Below the pieces are notes generated by a model. That model searched no databases, was not told the DNA's origin, and was given only the letters and a program-made list of their open reading frames with translations. This document shows, piece after piece, positions 50,737 to 59,332 of a DNA stretch of 64,000 bases (its first letter is position 1; each line of letters opens with the position of its first letter). Made by a program: the position numbers and the translations under genes. The stretch spans positions 1 through 64,000 of the forward strand of contig JAJYAG010000015.1 of NCBI GenBank assembly GCA_021779665.1, written 5' to 3'. The DNA comes from Bacteroidota bacterium. GTDB lineage: Bacteria; Bacteroidota; Bacteroidia; Bacteroidales; JAAUTT01.

Positions 50737-50866
50737 GAGGCTGTGTGAAAAGTCTACCTTACGGCGGAATTACAAATTCCGCCTAGCGTAATACCTTCAT
50801 TTAGAAGCTAAAACGCTGAGCTGAATTTGTAATTCAGCTCAATTTGTCGACTTTTCACACAACCTC
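50737..50866. mobile_element. MITE-like/REP-doublet element with terminal inverted repeats
   Basis: TIRs GAGGCTGTGTGAAAAGTC (50737-50754) and GACTTTTCACACAACCTC (50849-50866), 17/18 complementary; two perfect internal hairpins at 50763-50783 and 50818-50840; no ORF. Confidence 0.7.
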
Positions 50867-50922
50867 AGTAATAAAGAATAAATTAGGATGAGGTGTTCCT
50901 GACTTGACACTAAATAATAAAC

Positions 50923-51465
50923 ATGCAACAACCTGACATTTCAGATTTATTGAAAGAATGCAGAAGACAGAATGAAACTGCCTTCCGGCGACTGGTTGAA
51001 ATGCATCAGGGTATGGTTTACTCATTTGCTTTTCGCATGCTATGCAATGAGGAAGATGCGAAGGATGCCGTTCAGGAAACTTTTATCAGAGTCTGGAAGC
51101 ATATCGATAAATACGATCCTGAACTTAAGTTTACCACCTGGTTGTTTGCCATTGCTTCTAACTATTGCTGCGATAAGCTGCGGTTCAGAAAAAGAAGGCT
51201 TAATACGGATAATATAGAATCAATCCATTTTGCCTTACTGACCGATAATCTGGAGACTACTGTCAGTAATTCCGATTTAGCTAAAATAATTCATGCATTA
51301 ACGGACAAACTGACACCAAAGCAGAAGTTAATTTTCACTCTCCGCGATCTACAGGAGTTAGAAGTTGAAGAGGTTGAAAAAATTACGGGGATGTCGGCCG
51401 GGAAAATAAAAAGTAATCTTTACCTGGCGCGGCAGTTTATCAAAGAACAACTTGAAAAATACTAA
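50923..51465 (+). CDS. RNA polymerase sigma factor, sigma-70 family (ECF type)
   Basis: 'AFRRLVEMHQGMVYSFAFRMLCNEEDAKDAVQETFIRVWKHIDKY', 'LTPKQKLIFTLRDLQELEVEEVEKITGMSAGKIKSNLYLARQFIKEQL'. Confidence 0.94.
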   Translation: MQQPDISDLLKECRRQNETAFRRLVEMHQGMVYSFAFRMLCNEEDAKDAVQETFIRVWKHIDKYDPELKFTTWLFAIASNYCCDKLRFRKRRLNTDNIESIHFALLTDNLETTVSNSDLAKIIHALTDKLTPKQKLIFTLRDLQELEVEEVEKITGMSAGKIKSNLYLARQFIKEQLEKY

Positions 51466-51467
51466 AC

Positions 51468-51881
51468 ATGGAAAAAGATGAACTGAAATATAATGAACTG
51501 ATTGGTAAACTCAGAGGTAAAGAGCCCAGGCTAAATGACCCGGAAGAGTTAACGGAGAAAATAATGTGGTCACTAAAAAGGAAGAATAGCAAGGTTACAA
51601 GAGTTATTATCCTTGTACGGCCCTGGCTTTCAGCGGCAGCCATATTTCTGATAGCTCTTTTTATTTACCAGAATAACGATGTTCCTGTTGAGGAAACAAG
51701 AAAAATAAAAGTTGCGAATATCAAAGAAAAGTCTGAACGAATCGATTGCCTGGAGAGTCTCAGGAATGGAAAAATCAACAGAAAGGCATTGATAAGAAGC
51801 TATCAATGCTACCAGAAACGATCAGAAGAAAAAAACAACAGCGCAGAACAATTAATGATGAAATATCAGCAAAAATTTTAA
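51468..51881 (+). CDS. hypothetical single-pass membrane protein, possible anti-sigma factor
   Basis: 3 nt after the sigma-factor gene; central TM 'VIILVRPWLSAAAIFLIALFIY'. Confidence 0.65.
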   Translation: MEKDELKYNELIGKLRGKEPRLNDPEELTEKIMWSLKRKNSKVTRVIILVRPWLSAAAIFLIALFIYQNNDVPVEETRKIKVANIKEKSERIDCLESLRNGKINRKALIRSYQCYQKRSEEKNNSAEQLMMKYQQKF

Positions 51882-51892
51882 AATCAATTATC

Positions 51893-53011
51893 ATGAAAAC
51901 TCTAAAGTTTTTGATTTTATTCCTGATAGTAACAATACTATCTACATGTGACGACAAACCTAAGTACCTGACAGTAATAAACACCGACGGATCGTGCTAC
52001 AAACTTATTGAAGCCTTTGCAGATTCTTCGTTTATGGTTGGAGACACTGCGAGAAGCAATCCTTTTGGCGTAGAGCTCGATTCCACATGGAAAATATCAT
52101 GGAGTTATATCACCCCGGAATATAAAACCAACTGGCCCCTGAAAAGCTGGACATTTGACACAACTATGGCTCATAAGGAAGCACCGGTTAAGGTGAGAGC
52201 TTTGAAAAAATACAGCTCGGTTGAAGAAATGGCAAAAAATTTTCGTTTTAACAAAGACCATGAATGGCGGACAATTCAGCCCAAATACAAACTAGAAAAG
52301 AAATTCAGGTGGTTCTATACATATTATGTTTATAGTGAAGTGTATCCTAAAATAAAAACCTTCAGCAACTTCCCCATCGAAAAATACATGACCAAAGAAG
52401 AGGCCGAATTTTGGTTTAACGGAAATCCCGATTTGGTAAAAGGAATGAATGGAATTGAAATAGGATCTGAGACTGACCGTATTGAAGACAATTTTAATAA
52501 ATGGTTTGAACAGAATATCTGGGAGGAAGAAATGGATGTGCTGTTAAAGCATTACGATCTTTTGAAGAAGCCCCCGGTAACAAAAGAAAAGTTAACATCA
52601 GATAAGGACTCCTTATTTTTGGAGTTTCATAACAAGCAAAAAGAAAAGAACGAGGAAAAAGATTTCAGCAAATTTCTGGATAAACAATATAAAACCAATG
52701 TGTTCTCCGAATTATACAGCCGCGAAGGAAATCCTTTAAAGGCCTATGAAGAAAGTCTCGACTCCAATAAATTTCTGGATTATTATGAGAAATCAATAGA
52801 TTACAACCTGATTATGCCAGGCACAATTATAATGGCCGACAACGCAATTAATCACGGCGATACCCTAAAATTTAACCTCGATGCCTACCGCATGACCTAC
52901 AAAGATTACGAAATAAAAGCCACCTCGCGCAAAACAAACATCTGGGCTTTTGGGGTAACGGGAATTATAGTGCTGCTGGTAATTGGAAGTTTCTTTGTTA
53001 AAAGAAGATAG
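51893..53011 (+). CDS. hypothetical lipoprotein with C-terminal transmembrane segment
   Basis: Signal 'MKTLKFLILFLIVTILSTCDDKPKY', C-terminal TM 'IWAFGVTGIIVLLVIGSFFVKRR'. ORF track starts at 51746; ATG at 51893 preferred. Confidence 0.75.
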   Translation: MKTLKFLILFLIVTILSTCDDKPKYLTVINTDGSCYKLIEAFADSSFMVGDTARSNPFGVELDSTWKISWSYITPEYKTNWPLKSWTFDTTMAHKEAPVKVRALKKYSSVEEMAKNFRFNKDHEWRTIQPKYKLEKKFRWFYTYYVYSEVYPKIKTFSNFPIEKYMTKEEAEFWFNGNPDLVKGMNGIEIGSETDRIEDNFNKWFEQNIWEEEMDVLLKHYDLLKKPPVTKEKLTSDKDSLFLEFHNKQKEKNEEKDFSKFLDKQYKTNVFSELYSREGNPLKAYEESLDSNKFLDYYEKSIDYNLIMPGTIIMADNAINHGDTLKFNLDAYRMTYKDYEIKATSRKTNIWAFGVTGIIVLLVIGSFFVKRR

Positions 53012-53186
53012 CCCACACTCCTGATGGTTGTTAAAAATTACTGCTTTTAATAAGATTAAAGTTTAATATGCGTATATTTAAACCTTAATTTAACCGTTAG
53101 CTTTAAGATTAATTTATTCACACAAACTTTTCTAAAAAGCTGCCTTGATATTTATAATCATGTTAATCGCAAAACACACTTAAAGT

Positions 53187-54200
53187 ATGATGATTTTAAC
53201 TTTTATTTTCGGAGCCCTGTTTGGGGCAATACTGCAGTATGCCAGGCTGAACAGATTCAATACAATCAGTGGCCAGGCACTGGCAAAAGATTTTACCGTT
53301 GCAAAAGCCATTCTGATGGCCATTGGCGTAGGAGCAATTCTCATAAATCTTGAAATAGGATTAGGTTTAGCTTCATACCATTCAAAGTCGCTTATTTTAG
53401 GCGGAGTTATTTTAGGCGGAATCATCTTTGGCTCAGGAATGGCTATATTAGGCTATTGCCCGGGAACATTGCCCGTTTCGGCAGGTGAGGGCTCCGTGGA
53501 TGCAATGATCGGAATCATTGGCGGACTGTTTGGCGGATTTATTTACACCATTTTATTACCATCTTTCAAGGGTATTCTCGGGCCCGATCTTGGTAATATC
53601 ACTTTAAAAACAGCGTTTCCTGATGCTTCAGTCTGGTTTTACATTTCAGTAATCTTAATTGCTGTTGCATTTATCATTTTTTCTTTCTGGATCCATAAAA
53701 AAGAAAATTCAAAAAATATTAGGTGGATCGTTTCAGGGATCGCTCTGGCAGTATTGAATGCTGTCATATTTTTAAAATTTGCTTCCGACCGGCCCATTGG
53801 CGCATCAACAACTTATCCTTATGCAATGGATTCCCTGGTTGGATGCACTAGCAACGATTACTTTTCAAAAATTCAAAAGCCCGGAAACTGGGAACTTATC
53901 TTCCTGTTTGGTGCGTTTATTTCTGGGCTGGTTTTATCTTTAATTCGTAAAGATTTTAAACTTGTATTGATCTACGAAAACTGGAAAACCCACAAAGGAG
54001 ATTCTGTTGCAAAACGAATTATCTGGTCTTTCACAGGAGGCTTTCTGATTATATTTGGTGCACGTATGGCAGGCGGTTGTACAAGCGGTCATATCATCTC
54101 CGGCGGTATGCAATTTGCATTAAGCAGCTATGTTTTTGCCATTTTTGTGTTCGCAAGTTTGCTTGTCACCGGAAGGTTGTTTTATGGAAAAAACAGATGA
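53187..54200 (+). CDS. YeeE/YedE (thiosulfate-transporter-like) family membrane protein, two-module
   Basis: 'FGSGMAILGYCPGTLPVSAGEGS' and 'IIFGARMAGGCTSGHIISGGMQFALSS' motifs with conserved Cys. Confidence 0.9.
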   Translation: MMILTFIFGALFGAILQYARLNRFNTISGQALAKDFTVAKAILMAIGVGAILINLEIGLGLASYHSKSLILGGVILGGIIFGSGMAILGYCPGTLPVSAGEGSVDAMIGIIGGLFGGFIYTILLPSFKGILGPDLGNITLKTAFPDASVWFYISVILIAVAFIIFSFWIHKKENSKNIRWIVSGIALAVLNAVIFLKFASDRPIGASTTYPYAMDSLVGCTSNDYFSKIQKPGNWELIFLFGAFISGLVLSLIRKDFKLVLIYENWKTHKGDSVAKRIIWSFTGGFLIIFGARMAGGCTSGHIISGGMQFALSSYVFAIFVFASLLVTGRLFYGKNR

Positions 54201-54233
54201 CAATTCTGTAAGTACGATTGCGTAACAGATACG

Positions 54234-54794
54234 TCAATTAAGTAACAACCCCAACAGCAATCCCAAAGTTAAACCTCCTGCCCCAAAAGCAATTGAGTTT
54301 TTAATACGCTTTTTACGGTCGGCAGCCAATAGCTTTTGAGCTTCGTTTATTTGGGTAATTGCCGCATTGAGGTTGGTATTTACTTTGTTAAGATCGTTGG
54401 AAAGTTCACCCAGCCGGCTGCCGGTTTTATCTATGAAAGAGGTCGATGAAAAAGCAAGCGAATCAAACTGAGCCTTCAGCCGGTTGTATTCCAGATCCTG
54501 CTGCCCGATACGACGCTCCTGCAACTCTACCAGATTTTCATAGGTACTGAAAACCTGCCGCACATTCACATCGCGACCCTTCCATTTATCATAGGCCGAC
54601 TGGTATATGGAAAAAGTTTTCCTGTTCAACAGATACACCGAATCGCATTGAATAATCACCGTATCTCCTCTTCCGATAAGAAAACTTGATACAGTAACAC
54701 AGTCGGCCTCTTTAAAAATCTGCTGACTATATGAATTTAACGTTAACGCTGAAATAGCGACAATGCCAATAATTCTTTTCATTCTTCTTATCAT
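54234..54794 (-). CDS. hypothetical secreted coiled-coil protein
   Basis: Signal peptide, coiled-coil, glycine-rich C-terminal TM 'SIAFGAGGLTLGLLLGLLLN'. Confidence 0.7.
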   Translation of the reverse strand: MIRRMKRIIGIVAISALTLNSYSQQIFKEADCVTVSSFLIGRGDTVIIQCDSVYLLNRKTFSIYQSAYDKWKGRDVNVRQVFSTYENLVELQERRIGQQDLEYNRLKAQFDSLAFSSTSFIDKTGSRLGELSNDLNKVNTNLNAAITQINEAQKLLAADRKKRIKNSIAFGAGGLTLGLLLGLLLN

Positions 54795-54833
54795 TAATGC
54801 AAATTAAAATCATTCATTTTTCTTTCATTCCCA

Positions 54834-55220
54834 TCATTTCCTGCTCACCACGGGAATCTCAGGAAGCTCCTCACCGACAAGTTCAACTTCCTTGTAAAGC
54901 TGCCTTAAACGCTCGCGGATGCTGTCGCGCTTGGCGGCAAACTTCTGCTCGTTCACCCTTTTCTCGAGGTCTAATATTTCAACACGGCCCTGAATATCGA
55001 GAATATAAGATTTAAACCGATGGATATCAATCTGAAGAGAATCAATCTTTGCGCTTGAAGTTTCGATTATTTTCAAAGAAGTATTTAGATTTTTCTCAGC
55101 TTCATCCAATTTCCTGACAGCATTACGAAGATTTCTTCCTGAGAAGAGAAAGCTGTTAATTATTAAAACAAACACTCCCGCTGCTAAAAGATAGAGTATA
55201 ATGCGTTCTTTCTGGTTCAT
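54834..55220 (-). CDS. hypothetical membrane-anchored coiled-coil protein
   Basis: N-terminal TM 'IILYLLAAGVFVLIINSFLF' then predicted coiled coil. Confidence 0.65.
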   Translation of the reverse strand: MNQKERIILYLLAAGVFVLIINSFLFSGRNLRNAVRKLDEAEKNLNTSLKIIETSSAKIDSLQIDIHRFKSYILDIQGRVEILDLEKRVNEQKFAAKRDSIRERLRQLYKEVELVGEELPEIPVVSRK

Positions 55221-55329
55221 AAGTTCTGAAGTTGTTAGTTTCTATTCCGGGTTAATTCACTTTGGTTATTTCAAATTCCCAATAAAAGTATGACATTTGA
55301 GTTATATTTCAATTAAAAAGTCAAACCCC

Positions 55330-56061
55330 ATGTCCCGATTATTAATTCTCCTGATAATGACAAGTTTTGCGACAGATAATTTCAAGACTGAACAATTGAA
55401 AAACGCCCGGGTAAAAAATGCCTATACCGAAAAGCAGGCTTACCTGGAAAACCTTTTAAAATCCAAAGAGCTCGAATTCTCTTCCCTGGAGATTTATCTT
55501 CGGGCATTTAAAAATGAAGGTATTCTGGAAGTGTGGACGAAAAATAAAACTGAAAAAACTTATCAGCTTCTTACCTCCTACTCCATCTGCCAATCTTCGG
55601 GAACCCTGGGTCCAAAACGAAAGGAAGGCGATTTACAGGTACCCGAGGGATTCTATCAAATCAACCATTTTAACCCGTTAAGCAACTTTCACCTTTCGCT
55701 CGGCATCAGTTATCCCAATCAAAGCGACAAGGTATTTGCCGATAAAAACAGGCCAGGTGGGGCAATTTATATTCATGGGAGTTGTGTTACCATTGGCTGC
55801 ATCCCCATTACCGACGATAAAATCAAAGAGTTGTATATTCTCGCTTTGGAAGCACGCAACAACGGTCAGAAAACCATTCAGATAACCATCTTCCCGGCAA
55901 AAATGACCGACAAGAATTTTGCAATGTTAAAATCGGCAACTATCGATAAAAACATTTTGAACCTGTGGGAAGATTTAAAAATTGACTATCAAAGATTTGA
56001 AACTTCCAAAACCGCTCCTATTGTGCAATTTTTACCTAATGGCAGGCATCTAATAAAATAG
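55330..56061 (+). CDS. L,D-transpeptidase (YkuD/YafK-like) family protein
   Basis: 'EGFYQINHFNPLSNFHLSLGISYPNQSDKVF...IYIHGSCVTIGCIPITDDKIKELY' active-site Cys motif. ORF track starts at 55297; MSRLL start at 55330 gives a cleaner signal peptide. Confidence 0.87.
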   Translation: MSRLLILLIMTSFATDNFKTEQLKNARVKNAYTEKQAYLENLLKSKELEFSSLEIYLRAFKNEGILEVWTKNKTEKTYQLLTSYSICQSSGTLGPKRKEGDLQVPEGFYQINHFNPLSNFHLSLGISYPNQSDKVFADKNRPGGAIYIHGSCVTIGCIPITDDKIKELYILALEARNNGQKTIQITIFPAKMTDKNFAMLKSATIDKNILNLWEDLKIDYQRFETSKTAPIVQFLPNGRHLIK

Positions 56062-56181
56062 CTTCTGTTTAATTACGCAAAAATACGGTGGTATTTTTAC
56101 TACCTAAAATAGGTATAATCGCCAATTTTTTTCCAGCCAGTCTTGCCCTACATTTGCAATACCTAATGTTGAGCCCCTTGT

Positions 56182-56880
56182 ATGTCGAGACTATTTGAGA
56201 AGCTGCAGAAAGATGTTCGGTTGCAGGAAGGTTTAAAATCCTGCATTAATTGTGGTACCTGCACTGCAATATGTCCCGCTGCCGAGTTTTACGACTACGA
56301 TCCCCGGGTTATCGCCGAAAAAGTACAATCAAAAAATGATACTGTTATTGAAGATCTGCTGAAGAGCGAAACTATCTGGTATTGCGGCGAATGCATGTCG
56401 TGCAAAACCCGCTGTCCCAGAGGAAATACGCCTGGATTAATTATTATGGCTTTAAGATCGCTGTCACAGGATTTAGGATATTTTATTGAATCGGAAAAAG
56501 GCCGTCAACAGCTGTTTGTGAAAAGAACGGTTGGCGACTGGCTACTGAACCATGGCTATTGCCTCTATCTCGAAGGCATGGGTACCGATCTTTTCCCCGA
56601 ACAAGGGCCAATATGGGATTGGTGGCAGGAAAATTACAGAGATGTAATGGACCGCATGGGCGCAAATTATCAAGGTGAAGGACCGGGAATTCTTAGAAAA
56701 ATCCCCGATGAAACTATGGCCGAGGTAAGGAAAATTTTCGACATGACAGGAGCCACCGAGAGATTCGAAAAGATTGAAGAACTCTCGATGCAAAAATCAA
56801 AAGAATTGAATATTGAAATGACTCAGGAGCTGCATAACGATTATATGCATCATGTATTTACCCATAACAGTCACGAGTAG
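56182..56880 (+). CDS. HdrC-like 4Fe-4S dicluster protein
   Basis: 'CINCGTCTAICPAAEFYDYDPRVIAEKVQ' and 'WYCGECMSCKTRCPRGNTPGLII'. Confidence 0.9.
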   Translation: MSRLFEKLQKDVRLQEGLKSCINCGTCTAICPAAEFYDYDPRVIAEKVQSKNDTVIEDLLKSETIWYCGECMSCKTRCPRGNTPGLIIMALRSLSQDLGYFIESEKGRQQLFVKRTVGDWLLNHGYCLYLEGMGTDLFPEQGPIWDWWQENYRDVMDRMGANYQGEGPGILRKIPDETMAEVRKIFDMTGATERFEKIEELSMQKSKELNIEMTQELHNDYMHHVFTHNSHE

Positions 56881-56900
56881 ATTAGGAATAAAAGAGAATT

Positions 56901-57971
56901 ATGCTACAGGAAGGGAAAAAAGCGCTTTGGAAAGAATATCAGAAGGAAATAGCCGACGACCGCTACTTCTATGTAAGAAGTTGTGTGCGTCAGAATTTCT
57001 TCCCTGCTTCGGAAACGACTTTTTTAAGGATCCTCACTGAGGAATTAGGTAAATCGGTCTACGAACATCCGCACCACACTTCATGCTCAGGAGTAGGATA
57101 TCATTCCGACGTTATTCCATTCGAAACCACCATGACCATGGTTGCACGTCAGTTTGCACTTATGACTGAGTCGGGCTTCATGAATTTTGTTCCATCCTGT
57201 ATCACATCCTTTGGACTATATACCGAGGTTCTCGAAACCTGGCACCACTTTCCGGAAGTGGAAGCACGTATCAGGGAAACCCTCAGAAAAGCAACGGGCC
57301 GCGAATTCGAGAAACCCGCCAATCTTGCTCATGCAAGCGATATCATTTATAAGCTCCGCAACGAAATAGCCGACAGGGCAAAATATAAACTTGTAAATCA
57401 CAATACCGGTCAACCTTTAAGGGGCGTTGAACACATTGGCTGTCATTATGCCAAAATGTTTCCGCATAAAGGTGTCGGTGGCGCCGAATATCCTTATGTT
57501 TTAGTTGGAATGATTGAATCGTGGGGCGGCGAAGTGGTTGATTATCCCGAAAGAAGGCACTGCTGCGGATTTGGATTCCGTCAGTACCTTGTAAAAGCAA
57601 ACAGAGGTTATTCTGTTGCCAGCTCTAAAAAGAAATTTGAATCGATGGCCCCGTACAAGCCTGATTTCATTCTCACAAATTGTCCTGGTTGCCCATATTT
57701 CCTTGATCGTTGGCAATATGCCATTGCCGAAATGGAAGGCACAACCTATGGCGAAGATGGAATGGGAATTCCGGTGTTAACCTACGAGGAACTTGCAGGT
57801 CTTGTTTTAGGATATGATCCTTGGGATTTGGGGCTGCAGGTTCACCAGGTATCGGTAGAGCCGCTGCTGGACAAAATGGGAATTCCATATAACAGTTCAA
57901 AAAAATACCTCGGGAAGAATGGAAAATTCCTGGGTGTGCCGTTTAAACCCGCTGCAATAAAGGTTTGTTAG
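56901..57971 (+). CDS. HdrB-like CCG-domain heterodisulfide reductase subunit
   Basis: 'HIGCHYAKMFP', 'RRHCCGFGFRQYL', 'TNCPGCPYFLDRWQ' CCG-type cysteine motifs. Confidence 0.88.
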   Translation: MLQEGKKALWKEYQKEIADDRYFYVRSCVRQNFFPASETTFLRILTEELGKSVYEHPHHTSCSGVGYHSDVIPFETTMTMVARQFALMTESGFMNFVPSCITSFGLYTEVLETWHHFPEVEARIRETLRKATGREFEKPANLAHASDIIYKLRNEIADRAKYKLVNHNTGQPLRGVEHIGCHYAKMFPHKGVGGAEYPYVLVGMIESWGGEVVDYPERRHCCGFGFRQYLVKANRGYSVASSKKKFESMAPYKPDFILTNCPGCPYFLDRWQYAIAEMEGTTYGEDGMGIPVLTYEELAGLVLGYDPWDLGLQVHQVSVEPLLDKMGIPYNSSKKYLGKNGKFLGVPFKPAAIKVC

Positions 57972-57972
57972 T

Positions 57973-58989
57973 ATGTCGAAAAAAGTTTTAATAATAGGTG
58001 CAGGCGTTGCAGGACTGGAAGCTTCAGGAGTTCTGTCGAAGTTAGGTTATAATGTTACCATTGTTGAAGAATCGGATCGTATCGGTGGCAAGCTGAACCG
58101 CTGGTCGCATCTTTTCCCGTCGAGACGGCCCGCATCGGAGGTTCTTGAACATCTGCAGCTTAACCTTGACCCCAACACTGTTATTATTACAAATTCGAAA
58201 ATTACAGACATTGCTGTTAAGGATACCAGCATAGAAGCATCACTGAACACGGGAAAACACATCGACGCCGATGCAGTGCTCATCAGCACAGGTTTTGAAC
58301 TGTTCGATGCAAAAAAGAAAGAAGAATACGGCTACCAGATTTATGAAAATGTAATCACTTCGGCCGATCTGGAAAAAATATTCAAAGAAGGAAAAGAATT
58401 AACCACCTCAAAAGGGAAAGCTCCCAAGCGCATTGGCATTATCCATTGTGTTGGTTCGCGCGACGAAAAAGTTGGTAACACATACTGTTCCAAAGTCTGC
58501 TGCGTAACAGGCGTCAAACAGGCCATTGAAATCAAGGAACATCTTTCATCGTGCGAAGTTTTTAACTTCTATATGGATTTACGCATGTACGACAGGCACT
58601 TCGAGGATCTTTACCAGGAAGCACAGGTAAAACATCATGTGCAGTTTATCCGCGGCCGTCTTTCGGAAGCATTTGAAAACCCCGATGGTACCGTGATGGT
58701 AAAAGTTGAAGACACCCTTTTGGGTAAACCCATGAAAATGAATCTGGATTTGGTTGTGCTTTTGGTGGGTATGACTGCCGGAAACAATTCCCTGTTTAAA
58801 AAACAACTCCGTCTCGAAACCGGAACAGATAAATTTCTTGTACCCGCCGACGAGCATTTCAAAAGTGTTTCGAGTAAACAAAAAGGGGTGTTTTTTGCAG
58901 GCGCATGCACCGGGCCAAAAACTATCGAAAACACTATAACTGAAGCGAGAGCTGCAGCTCTTGAAATTGCAGGATATTTAAAAAACTGA
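57973..58989 (+). CDS. HdrA-like FAD-dependent oxidoreductase (short form)
   Basis: 'KKVLIIGAGVAGLEASGVLSKLGYNVTIVEESDRIGGKLNR', 'HCVGSRDEKVGNTYCSKVCCVTGVKQAIEIKE'. Confidence 0.9.
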   Translation: MSKKVLIIGAGVAGLEASGVLSKLGYNVTIVEESDRIGGKLNRWSHLFPSRRPASEVLEHLQLNLDPNTVIITNSKITDIAVKDTSIEASLNTGKHIDADAVLISTGFELFDAKKKEEYGYQIYENVITSADLEKIFKEGKELTTSKGKAPKRIGIIHCVGSRDEKVGNTYCSKVCCVTGVKQAIEIKEHLSSCEVFNFYMDLRMYDRHFEDLYQEAQVKHHVQFIRGRLSEAFENPDGTVMVKVEDTLLGKPMKMNLDLVVLLVGMTAGNNSLFKKQLRLETGTDKFLVPADEHFKSVSSKQKGVFFAGACTGPKTIENTITEARAAALEIAGYLKN

Positions 58990-58993
58990 GCCG

Positions 58994-59332
58994 ATGCCCG
59001 ATTTTGGATATAAAATATCGAAAGACCGCCAGATTAATTTCGACGAAAACAGCAAAAATCTTTTCGCCGAAGTTGCCATGCGCGAACCATCGGTTTATCG
59101 TTGTATCAGTTGCGGAACATGCGCTGCAACCTGCTCGGCCGCTCAATTTACTTCCTATAGTCTTCGCAAGATGATATTGCTTTTAAAACGTGGCGAGGAC
59201 AAAGAAGTAATTACATCAGTTTCCAGATGTATGCTTTGTGGCAAATGTCAGTTGGCCTGCCCTATGGGTGTTAACACACGAAATTTGATTCTCAGTATTC
59301 AAAATGCTATAAAAAAATTATCCCATGTTTGA
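58994..59332 (+). CDS. second HdrC-like 4Fe-4S protein
   Basis: 'YRCISCGTCAATCSAAQFTSYSLRKMILLLKRGED' and 'CMLCGKCQLACPMGVNTRNLI'. Confidence 0.9.
   Translation: MPDFGYKISKDRQINFDENSKNLFAEVAMREPSVYRCISCGTCAATCSAAQFTSYSLRKMILLLKRGEDKEVITSVSRCMLCGKCQLACPMGVNTRNLILSIQNAIKKLSHV

Noticed and set aside
51746-51892. Upstream start of the 421-aa ORF overlapping the previous gene
   Set aside because: ATG at 51893 gives a proper lipoprotein signal peptide; the longer form would overlap the upstream gene by 136 nt out of frame.
57973-58989. Short HdrA-like protein as a frameshifted/truncated pseudogene
   Set aside because: The ORF is intact, ends cleanly 4 nt before the next gene, and retains the FAD and CSKVCC motifs; short HdrA/QmoA-like forms exist.
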